Made by a program: the position numbers and the translations under genes
The notes under the pieces: generated by a model
The model's input: only the letters and a program-made list of their open reading frames with translations
What the model was told of the DNA's origin: nothing
Database searches by the model: none
Part shown: positions 1-5,806 of the stretch, one piece after another
Layout: every line of letters starts with the position of its first letter
Numbering within the stretch: position 1 is the stretch's first letter
Assembly (NCBI GenBank): GCA_964441455.1
Contig: CAYTUX010000212.1
Location: 1 to 9,708 of the forward strand
Source: JAQICX01 sp964441455
GTDB lineage: Bacteria > Verrucomicrobiota > Kiritimatiellia > JAQICX01
Direction of reading: 5' to 3'
DNA: 9,708 bases

Positions 1-283
1 CTACAAGTTATTAGCCAAAAAAACTTTACATAGACCATCGCTTATTTTGTTAATTTGCTGACTAGCATAAGGTTACAAACCCAAAAGAAAAAACCGTGGA
101 ATTGAGATGAGAGGATTGCAAAAATGAAACGGGAATTATGGGAATGATGGGAAATATGTTCAGTCCTATGATGATTTTGCACCCAGCGGCAATCGTTCCG
201 CTAAAGTAATGCGACGATCTTCGTTGCAAGTCAAAACGCCAACTACCTTGAAGCTTACTTCTAACTAACAATTTACTTCAATA
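1..283. other. Left-edge stretch without a convincing gene
   Basis: No open frame here has both a plausible start and a protein-like composition. A 69-codon minus-strand frame at 62-271 lacks any family feature. An overlapping minus-strand frame open from 264 to 166 reads as a more protein-like 32 residues but has no usable start codon, so it may be a remnant. The stretch lies downstream of the protease gene at 284 and shows no clear terminator. Confidence 0.5.
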
Positions 284-1141
284 TTATTGTTTAAAGATTT
301 TTGATGTCTTGTTTTTCTTTTTTTTCTCATATGGAGGAGGCGTTATTTCCACCACATCAGAATCAAATGGTTCATCCTCTTCAACCGGCGGTGGTTGTTT
401 GTTGCTAAGATTTCTGAATTGATTAAAGAGGTTGTTTAATGGATTTGTGTCTCTATTTTGTTTTGCCTGTTCCTGCATTAATACATATTTATATTCATTA
501 CCGGCTGACATAAAGACAAACGCTGCAATTAGAAGTAATGTGTATATAATCTCTTCATTAGCCAGAAAAGCATATAACGCCATACATATTGCCAGCACCT
601 TGCCAAGTCTTGAAGCAATAAACGTTGCCTTCAACCTTCCCATTTTGTGAGCAAGAAGCGAACGAAATATTCTTCCTCCATCCATAGGGAATGCAGGGAG
701 CAGATTAAACACAGCAAGTCCGATGTTTATCATACCAGTATATTTAAGTACAATAAGAATGAATGGCAAAGGGTATGGAGTTGATGTTAAAAGAGATTCT
801 GGTATACCAAAGTAGAGAGCAACGCCTATGACGGCACTGGTTGCCGGACCGACAATCGCCATTAGAAATTCATCCATTGGTTTTTCAGGCATACTTGCCA
901 TTCTGGCAGCTCCGCCGATAAGCATTAGATCAATAGATACAACACGGCAACCTTTTTTTATCGCCACATATGAATGGGCGAGTTCGTGAAGACAAATACT
1001 TGTGATTAGCCCGATACCTAATGCTAGTCCCATTGAGATACCAAAATTGCTCATAAGAATAAAAATCATTAATAATATTGAAATGTTTAATCGGATGGGT
1101 ATTCCCATGACTGTTGTAACTGTATATGAAAAATTAGCCAT
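284..1141 (-). CDS. Site-2 protease family (M50) intramembrane metalloprotease
   Basis: This is a polytopic membrane zinc protease of the M50/S2P (SpoIVFB-like) family, which cleaves substrates within or near the membrane. Numbering from the ATG at 1141, the zinc motif HELAH is at residues 52-56 and the second motif NLLPAFPMDGG at 146-156, with Asp154 as the third likely zinc ligand. Hydrophobic segments lie near 18-50, 92-113, 126-148 and 178-212. No PDZ or CBS domain is visible; instead a hydrophilic tail (about 223-285) is rich in Pro, acidic residues and finally Lys. A TTG at 1153 would add four residues, but the AAGGA at 1155-1159 lies too close to it and sits 13 nt before the ATG, so I prefer the ATG. 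It is divergent from the amidase gene. Substrate unknown. Confidence 0.9.
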   Translation of the reverse strand: MANFSYTVTTVMGIPIRLNISILLMIFILMSNFGISMGLALGIGLITSICLHELAHSYVAIKKGCRVVSIDLMLIGGAARMASMPEKPMDEFLMAIVGPATSAVIGVALYFGIPESLLTSTPYPLPFILIVLKYTGMINIGLAVFNLLPAFPMDGGRIFRSLLAHKMGRLKATFIASRLGKVLAICMALYAFLANEEIIYTLLLIAAFVFMSAGNEYKYVLMQEQAKQNRDTNPLNNLFNQFRNLSNKQPPPVEEDEPFDSDVVEITPPPYEKKKKNKTSKIFKQ

Positions 1142-1166
1142 ATTAAATTGCAATTCCTTTTTTTAA

Positions 1167-1172
1167 ATTATA
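1167..1172 (-). promoter_or_regulatory. Possible -10 box for the M50 protease gene
   Basis: On the minus strand this reads TATAAT, about 25 nt upstream of the preferred ATG at 1141. No good -35 box stands 16-18 nt further upstream, so the call rests on the -10 box in an A+T-rich divergent intergenic region and is weak. Confidence 0.25.
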
Positions 1173-1248
1173 TAATTGTGCTTCTTATTTAGGGAAAGAA
1201 GTATTATTTGTTTGATTTAAATCGTTGATAGCATGAAAATTATGTTTG

Positions 1249-1278
1249 TTTACACAACGAAGAGGGTCATTCTATATG
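1249..1278 (+). promoter_or_regulatory. Candidate promoter of the amidase gene
   Basis: TTTACA (1249-1254) and TATATG (1273-1278) are separated by 18 nt and resemble sigma-70 -35 and -10 boxes. The start would fall near 1285, giving a leader of under 30 nt before the ATG at 1313. No Shine-Dalgarno sequence is visible before that ATG. Confidence 0.35.
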
Positions 1279-1312
1279 CGTGTAACGTAAAAGTCTAGTA
1301 TTAATTTTAAAT

Positions 1313-2851
1313 ATGTTAAGAAAAATAGTAAAAAAAAGATTTTTGTTAAGAATATTGATATTATCATTTGTGTTTATTTCACACTCTGTTTTTTCTGTTA
1401 ATTTTGTTAACGCGATAAGTCCGAGGAATATCGAACGATCTAAGCGAAAACAGACTAGTTATATTATTCTGCATACAACAGAAGCACCGGAAAAATCCTC
1501 CTTATCAAGTTTGAAAAGGTATGGAGAGGCAAACTATATGGTTTCTCCGGATGGCACTGTATACCGTATTATTGATCATTCAAGAGAAGCTTATCATTGC
1601 GGAGTGAGTATGTGGAATAACAGAACAAACCTTGATAAAGTTTCAATTGGCATTGAGGTTGTCGGTTATCATAATAAGTCCATTACACAAAGTCAATACA
1701 AAGCCTTAAAGTCTTTAATAAGTGAACTGCAGAGGATGTATAGAATTTCAGACAAAAATGTTCTTACTCATTCAATGGTTGCATATGGAGTTCCAAACAA
1801 ATGGCACAAACACAAACATCGCGGTCGAAAGCGTTGCGGGATGCTGTTTGCAACAGATTCAGTTAGATACAAGCTTGGTTTGACAGATCGATATTTATAT
1901 GACCCTGATGTAAGAGCCGGCAGATTAAAAGTTGCTGACACTTATCTATATAGTGTTTTGTATAGGCAGAAAACTCCAATTTTACAAACTTCGTCCGTTG
2001 CAGGTTTAGAGGATCTTAATGATCAGTATGATACATATGTGATTATGAAAGGTAAAAGTCCTTGGGATACTGTTGGGTTGAATTCTAAGCTTCCCGGAAC
2101 GCTTTATATATTTCCGGATGGTAAAAGGTGTTTTGCAAGGGATATATATAATTGGAGCAAAATCCCGGCTGGCACTAAAATTTTAGTTAAAAAAGGAGTA
2201 ACCGTCAATAACAAGCAGTTGGTAAATGCTGAAAAAGTTGTTGCCGCAAAGCAGATAAATAAATCAGTCAACACGGAATCATCGCAGAGTATGATATTAT
2301 TTAATGGTTTTTACGAAACAAACATTGTTGTGAATGGCAAAAGTCCATGGGATATGGTAGGGCATAAATGTAAATCTGATGGAACTGTATATGTTTTCCC
2401 GGATGGCAAAAATTTTGCAGCTCAAGACATTAAAAATTGGAGCAAAATACCGGTTGGTACTAAAATTTTAGTTCCTCAGAAAACCGGTAATATAGATATT
2501 TCGAAAAGTTATGTTTTTACAGATGCACTAAGTGGAAATTCAGTTGTTCTATCTCAAAAGGATGTTTTATCAGCAAATAATCTTTTTTTATTAAGTGGCG
2601 GGGTTCTGCAAGGCAGCCGGATATCTGTGCAAGATTTGGAACAATTAAAACCGAATACCAAGGTTTTGATTGGTTATGAGCAAAAGGGTATTCTTGGCGG
2701 AGAAAAGTCTGCTTTTGATCTTGTCTCTTCACTCTGGAACCGAAAAGATACAATATATTATCTGCCAAATAAAAATACAATTATTACCGGCGACAAGATT
2801 GATGAACGTTCGATGTTAAAAGGAACTTATTTGTTGTTGAAGAAAGAATAA
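1313..2851 (+). CDS. Exported N-acetylmuramoyl-L-alanine amidase with four-copy C-terminal modules
   Basis: This enzyme should cleave the amide bond between N-acetylmuramic acid and the stem peptide of peptidoglycan, outside the cytoplasm. A signal peptide spans residues 1-34 (basic start, hydrophobic 10-33, likely cut after VNA). The Amidase_2/PGRP fold covers about 48-180: His54 in ILHTTEAP, Glu115 in IGIEVVGY, His153 in LTHSMV and Cys175 in KRCGMLF match the zinc and catalytic positions. Cys as third ligand recalls T7 lysozyme rather than AmpD, which has Asp there. Residues 239-511 hold four copies of a module of about 55 residues, the first two nearly alike. The start is the only candidate after an in-frame stop at 1283, though it lacks a clear ribosome binding site. 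Likely role: wall remodelling or turnover; a muropeptide scavenging role is possible. Confidence 0.88.
   Translation: MLRKIVKKRFLLRILILSFVFISHSVFSVNFVNAISPRNIERSKRKQTSYIILHTTEAPEKSSLSSLKRYGEANYMVSPDGTVYRIIDHSREAYHCGVSMWNNRTNLDKVSIGIEVVGYHNKSITQSQYKALKSLISELQRMYRISDKNVLTHSMVAYGVPNKWHKHKHRGRKRCGMLFATDSVRYKLGLTDRYLYDPDVRAGRLKVADTYLYSVLYRQKTPILQTSSVAGLEDLNDQYDTYVIMKGKSPWDTVGLNSKLPGTLYIFPDGKRCFARDIYNWSKIPAGTKILVKKGVTVNNKQLVNAEKVVAAKQINKSVNTESSQSMILFNGFYETNIVVNGKSPWDMVGHKCKSDGTVYVFPDGKNFAAQDIKNWSKIPVGTKILVPQKTGNIDISKSYVFTDALSGNSVVLSQKDVLSANNLFLLSGGVLQGSRISVQDLEQLKPNTKVLIGYEQKGILGGEKSAFDLVSSLWNRKDTIYYLPNKNTIITGDKIDERSMLKGTYLLLKKE
2027..2845 (+). repeat. Four tandem module repeats in the amidase C-terminus
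   Basis: Copy A is residues 239-295 (2027-2197) and copy B 334-390 (2312-2482). They share GKSPWD.VG, then GT.Y.FPDGK, then DI.NWSKIP.GTKILV. Copy C (399-455, 2507-2677) keeps the pattern weakly, as in DLEQLKPNTKVLI. Copy D (459-511, 2687-2845) aligns through SAFDLV, DTIYYLPN and GTYLLL. The opening Y.V..GKSPWD and closing IP.GTKILV recall the ends of a LysM domain, but the module is longer and its middle differs. A wall-binding role is inference. Confidence 0.7.
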
Positions 2852-2871
2852 ATAAATTCGAAAATTCGAAA
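2851..2871 (+). repeat. 21-bp repeat, copy 1, directly after the amidase stop
   Basis: These 21 bases match 4271-4291 at 18 positions. Each copy starts at or one base after the end of a stop codon, contains the pattern AAAT.CGAAA, and is followed within a few bases by a palindrome. It contains two overlapping TTCGAA palindromes. Confidence 0.6.
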
Positions 2872-2874
2872 ATG

Positions 2875-2893
2875 GGCAGATATTGAATCTGCC
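2875..2893 (+). terminator. Hairpin downstream of the amidase gene
   Basis: GGCAGAT (2875-2881) and ATCTGCC (2887-2893) form a perfect 7-bp stem around a 5-nt loop, 23 nt after the stop codon. No T run follows, so it is not a textbook intrinsic terminator; it may stabilise the transcript end or belong to a repeat element. Confidence 0.35.
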
Positions 2894-2979
2894 AGTAAAG
2901 GTTGAAAGTCGTTGATCCGGCAAAAATGTAGAAAAGACAGAACAGAGAATAGGCTCGATTCCTAAGGACTTTAAAGATC

Positions 2980-3001
2980 TTAATGACTTTAATGTCATTA
3001 A
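2980..3001 (+). other. A+T-rich inverted repeat upstream of the rluB-like gene
   Basis: TTAATGAC (2980-2987) and GTCATTAA (2994-3001) are perfect complements around a 6-nt spacer. The repeat lies just upstream of the candidate promoter at 3027-3056, so it could be an operator or a weak upstream transcript end. Function unknown. Confidence 0.3.
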
Positions 3002-3026
3002 AAGATACAATTAATGTATGTCATTT

Positions 3027-3056
3027 TTGTCTTTCATTTTAAAGTTTCTGTATAAT
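3027..3056 (+). promoter_or_regulatory. Candidate promoter of the rluB-like gene
   Basis: TTGTCT (3027-3032) and a consensus TATAAT (3051-3056) are 18 nt apart. The start would be near 3063, leaving a leader of about 43 nt before the ATG at 3106. Confidence 0.5.
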
Positions 3057-3105
3057 ATTGAAATGTATATTTTTGACTTAACACGAATTTTAAAAGAGAA
3101 AATTT

Positions 3106-3837
3106 ATGAATGAAGAAGAGAATATTGAAGATAATAAAACGATTAGGTTGCAGAAGTATTTAGCTCATCGCGGTGTTGCATCACGAAGAAAAGCAGCAGA
3201 TATTATTGATAGAGGCCGAGTTAAAGTAAATGGAGAGATTATTACAGAACCAGGATATAGAGTTGATCCTGAACAAGACTCGGTGATTGTAAATGGTGAA
3301 CCTCTTGGCTTTCAAGAAGAAAAAAAGAGAACAATAGCAATATATAAACCGGTAGGGTATATATGCAGTGTTTCGAATGCTCAGGGCAAAAGCGTGTTGA
3401 ATCTTCTTAAGGACATAAAAGAGAGAGTTGTGCCTGCAGGGCGGCTTGACAAAGATAGTGAGGGATTGCTGATTCTATCCAATGACGGTGATTTGATAAA
3501 CCGCCTGATTCATCCATCTTTTGGTCACAAAAAAGTTTATGAAGTTAGTGTTGAAGGAGAAGTTAGCAATCAAGTTATTGCCGAGCTGAAATCATCTATA
3601 ACCATTGACGGCAAGAATACTCGTCGATGTATGGTTGAAAGAGTGGAAGATGACAATGAAAGCATAAAAGTTTTAAAATTTGTCCTTGGAGAGGGAAGAA
3701 ATCGTCAGATCAGAGAATTATGTGCCCGTTCAAATCTTAAGGTTTTAAAGCTGAAAAGGGTTCAGATTAATGATATCAAACTATCTGATTTAAAGTTAAA
3801 ACCCGGTGAGTGGAAAGAGATTTCAATTAATAATTGA
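3106..3837 (+). CDS. rluB: RsuA/RluB-family 23S rRNA pseudouridine synthase
   Basis: This enzyme should convert a uridine in ribosomal RNA to pseudouridine; RluB acts on helix 89 of 23S rRNA near the peptidyl transferase centre. An S4 RNA-binding domain occupies about residues 13-60 (RLQKYLAHRGVASRRKA, then GRVKVNG). The catalytic domain follows, with the family motif GRLDKDSEGLL at 112-122 carrying catalytic Asp115 and the late motif GRNRQIRE at 197-204. The length of 243 residues is typical of compact RluB proteins. Start: AAAGAG at 3093-3098, 7 nt before the ATG. It appears to be transcribed from its own promoter, and the scpA-scpB neighbours usual in Firmicutes are absent. RluB rather than RsuA or RluF rests on overall resemblance. 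Confidence 0.9.
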   Translation: MNEEENIEDNKTIRLQKYLAHRGVASRRKAADIIDRGRVKVNGEIITEPGYRVDPEQDSVIVNGEPLGFQEEKKRTIAIYKPVGYICSVSNAQGKSVLNLLKDIKERVVPAGRLDKDSEGLLILSNDGDLINRLIHPSFGHKKVYEVSVEGEVSNQVIAELKSSITIDGKNTRRCMVERVEDDNESIKVLKFVLGEGRNRQIRELCARSNLKVLKLKRVQINDIKLSDLKLKPGEWKEISINN

Positions 3838-3844
3838 CATTTGT

Positions 3845-3874
3845 TGTTCGGGCGAGGTATGCCTCGCCCGAACA
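3845..3874 (+). repeat. G+C-rich REP-like palindrome after rluB
   Basis: GTTCGGGCGAGG (3846-3857) and CCTCGCCCGAAC (3862-3873) pair perfectly around the loop TATG, and T3845/A3874 extends the stem to 13 bp. It lies 7 nt after the rluB stop and 15 nt before the lipoprotein ATG. It is far richer in G+C than its surroundings and has no T run. Its right end, TCGCCCGAACAT, matches that of the palindrome at 4295-4321 at 11 of 12 bases. It could work as a transcription attenuator or be a REP-type mobile palindrome. Confidence 0.65.
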
Positions 3875-3889
3875 TAATAAAGGATTAAG

Positions 3890-4270
3890 ATGAAAAGTAT
3901 ATTAAGGGTTATATTTTGTTTTCTGTTAATAACAGGAATTTTTACAGGTTGTGATGAAAGCAGTGAGGGGTATGAAGATCATGTACCGGCAGATGGAATG
4001 GGTTGTCTTGTTATATATAACAGGACTGCTGTTGAACTATCCGGATATTTAGATGGTTTTTTTATTAGTAATATTCAATCTTGGGAATATGAACTGAAAG
4101 ATTATGAGCCGGGTACCTATAAAGCTGTTGTATTGCAGACGGACGGAAATAAAAATTATACGGCTGATGTGGAAATACTTGAAGGAGTTTTAACTGTTTT
4201 AAAAATGTCTTTTGGAGATGGATCGTCTAAATATTTTTCTGTTCAGACAGAGTATATAGATAAAAAGTAG
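3890..4270 (+). CDS. Small lipoprotein of unknown function, possibly PEGA-like
   Basis: The 126-residue product has a lipoprotein signal: a basic start, a hydrophobic core and FTGC with Cys21 as the probable lipidated residue. The -3 Phe is slightly unusual. Asp22 follows the Cys; in E. coli an Asp there keeps lipoproteins in the inner membrane, but the rule need not hold here. The mature part (about 36-108) looks all-beta: short hydrophobic strands, GYLDG near 52-56 and EPGTYKAVV, resembling PEGA or carboxypeptidase-regulatory-like folds. The ribosome binding site AAGGA (3880-3884) lies 5 nt before the ATG. Palindromes stand on both sides, so it may be a monocistronic unit. I do not recognise a specific family. 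Confidence 0.75.
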   Translation: MKSILRVIFCFLLITGIFTGCDESSEGYEDHVPADGMGCLVIYNRTAVELSGYLDGFFISNIQSWEYELKDYEPGTYKAVVLQTDGNKNYTADVEILEGVLTVLKMSFGDGSSKYFSVQTEYIDKK

Positions 4271-4291
4271 AATAAATGCGCAAATCCGAAA
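4271..4291 (+). repeat. 21-bp repeat, copy 2, directly after the lipoprotein stop
   Basis: This matches 2851-2871 at 18 of 21 bases, differing at the 8th, 11th and 16th. Like the first copy it abuts a stop codon and is followed at once by a palindrome (4295-4315). Confidence 0.6.
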
Positions 4292-4294
4292 GCA

Positions 4295-4321
4295 GGGACG
4301 ACACATGTGTCGCCCGTACAT
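4295..4321 (+). repeat. Second REP-like palindrome, after the lipoprotein gene
   Basis: GGG, one unpaired A, then CGACAC (4299-4304) face GTGTCG (4307-4312) then CCC, centred on ACATGT. The right end TCGCCCGTACAT (4310-4321) is almost the same as that of the palindrome at 3845-3874. No T run follows. Together the two bracket the lipoprotein gene. Confidence 0.6.
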
Positions 4322-4341
4322 CAAAAATAGTGAAATAGATT

Positions 4342-4370
4342 TTGCATTTTTTTCTTAAATAATGTAATAT
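4342..4370 (+). promoter_or_regulatory. Candidate promoter for the pfk-gnd pair
   Basis: TTGCAT (4342-4347) and TAATAT (4365-4370) are 17 nt apart in a strongly A+T-rich stretch. Both boxes are imperfect (3/6 and 4/6). The leader would be about 52 nt before the ATG at 4429. Confidence 0.35.
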
Positions 4371-4428
4371 ATTAATCTGTTTGTGGCTAATAATGTGAGT
4401 TTTGATTTTGAAAGAAAGGTAAATAATT

Positions 4429-5763
4429 ATGATAGAAGAAGAAGTTTTAAAAAATCCGGGATCTTATGATTTTAGAATTGATACTTTAGGAAAGTGTTCA
4501 GTTGAATCACCTATTCATTCTGATACAATTTTTGTTGATGATGACAGCAGAGTTTTGATGTGTTGTGATGCAAAACTAATTAATAATTATATTAAGGAAT
4601 CTGTTACTCCGCCATCATTTGAAGTGGCCGGTCCACGTAAGAAGATTTTTCATGATCCTGCCTGGAGCAGAGCTGCCATATGCACATGTGGTGGTTTATG
4701 TCCGGGGTTAAATGACGTTATCAAGGCTATTGTGCAAATTCTTCATTTTGATTACAAGGTTAAGAATATTTATGGAATTCGTTATGGTTATCGCGGTTTC
4801 ATTCCGGAGTATGAACATTCTCCGATGTTGTTGACGCCTGAAATTGTTGATGACATTCACGAGCAGGGTGGAACGATACTTGGTTCATCAAGAGGACAGC
4901 AGTCCACAGAAAAAATTGTTGACACACTGCTTCGTATGAATATTAATATGGTGTTTTGCGTAGGTGGTGACGGAACTTTAAGAGCAGCCAATGAAATGTC
5001 TGAAGAAATTAAGGCACGAGGTAAGACTATCAGTGTAATTGGCATTCCCAAGACTATAGATAATGATTTAAATTTCGTCGGCAGGTCTTTTGGATTTGAA
5101 ACTGCGGTTTACGAGGCATCCAAGTTTATATCTCTTGCTCATAATGAGGCAAAAGGGGCATTAAATGGTGTTGGTCTTGTAAAGCTTATGGGACGTGATT
5201 CCGGCTTTATTGCAGCCTATACATCATTAGCCAATTCATTGGTAAATATTTGTCTTATTCCTGAACTGTCTTTTACTTTAGAGGGCAAAAATGGTCTGTT
5301 TAAAGCAATAGAAAGAAGATTTGCTATGGGCAAAGATCATTTAGTGCTTGTCGTTGCTGAAGGTGCGGGTCAAGACTTGATTAAAGATGAAGAGCAGGAG
5401 ATAGATGCATCGGGTAATATTCTAAAAAAAGATATTGGAACATTTCTGGAGGATAAGATAGATAAACATTTTAAGAAGATTAAGATGGAATGCGATGTAA
5501 AATATTTTGATCCAAGTTATGCCATAAGGAGTATTCCTGCTCGAGGAACAGATGCTATTTTGTGTTATCTGCTGGCAGTTAATGCGGCACATGCGGCAAT
5601 GGCCGGCAAGACTAATTGTGTGATTGGGCAGCAAGGCAAAAAATTTGTTCATGTTCCAATTGCTCTTGCAACCAAAGAACGTCAGAAACTTGATATACAT
5701 TCAAGTGTCTGGAAAGGTGTTCTTGATGCAACAAGGCAGAATGATTATTTTTACGGAAAATAA
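4429..5763 (+). CDS. 6-phosphofructokinase, long form (plant/trypanosome-like)
   Basis: This enzyme phosphorylates fructose 6-phosphate to fructose 1,6-bisphosphate in glycolysis. The 444 residues carry an N-terminal extension of about 80 residues absent from the E. coli type. Motifs: CGGLCPGLN (87-95), GGDGTLRAA (179-187), PKTIDNDL (207-214) with catalytic base Asp211, and MGRDSGF (254-260). Gly182, equivalent to E. coli Gly104, points to ATP as donor because PPi enzymes have Asp there. Lys208, equivalent to Gly124, is the residue of PPi enzymes but also of plant and trypanosome ATP enzymes. I favour ATP; databases may call relatives diphosphate-dependent. Ribosome binding site AAAGG at 4415-4419. 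It precedes gnd by 43 nt with no terminator between, so the two are probably cotranscribed. Confidence 0.9.
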   Translation: MIEEEVLKNPGSYDFRIDTLGKCSVESPIHSDTIFVDDDSRVLMCCDAKLINNYIKESVTPPSFEVAGPRKKIFHDPAWSRAAICTCGGLCPGLNDVIKAIVQILHFDYKVKNIYGIRYGYRGFIPEYEHSPMLLTPEIVDDIHEQGGTILGSSRGQQSTEKIVDTLLRMNINMVFCVGGDGTLRAANEMSEEIKARGKTISVIGIPKTIDNDLNFVGRSFGFETAVYEASKFISLAHNEAKGALNGVGLVKLMGRDSGFIAAYTSLANSLVNICLIPELSFTLEGKNGLFKAIERRFAMGKDHLVLVVAEGAGQDLIKDEEQEIDASGNILKKDIGTFLEDKIDKHFKKIKMECDVKYFDPSYAIRSIPARGTDAILCYLLAVNAAHAAMAGKTNCVIGQQGKKFVHVPIALATKERQKLDIHSSVWKGVLDATRQNDYFYGK

Positions 5764-5806
5764 TTTCAGATTTTTGAAAACAAATAAATATGAGAGATAA
5801 ACTTAA

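Noticed and set aside
62..271. Minus-strand 69-codon frame
   Set aside because: No domain, no clear ribosome binding site and an unconvincing composition; a competing frame in the same place looks more protein-like.
432..650. Plus-strand 72-codon frame
   Set aside because: It lies wholly inside the well-supported M50 protease gene on the other strand and has no family features.
2517..3010. Two minus-strand frames at the end of the amidase gene and beyond it
   Set aside because: The first is antisense to the repeat modules of the amidase; the second covers the palindromes and promoter region and has no recognisable content.
3073..3078. TTGACT as a -35 box for the rluB-like gene
   Set aside because: No -10 box stands at 16-18 nt before the start codon; TTGTCT/TATAAT at 3027-3056 is a better pair.
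3845..3874. Rho-independent terminator
   Set aside because: The stem is strong but no T run follows on either strand, so I list it as a REP-like palindrome.
2851..4321. CRISPR array
   Set aside because: The repeats are only two copies, 1.4 kb apart, with genes between them.
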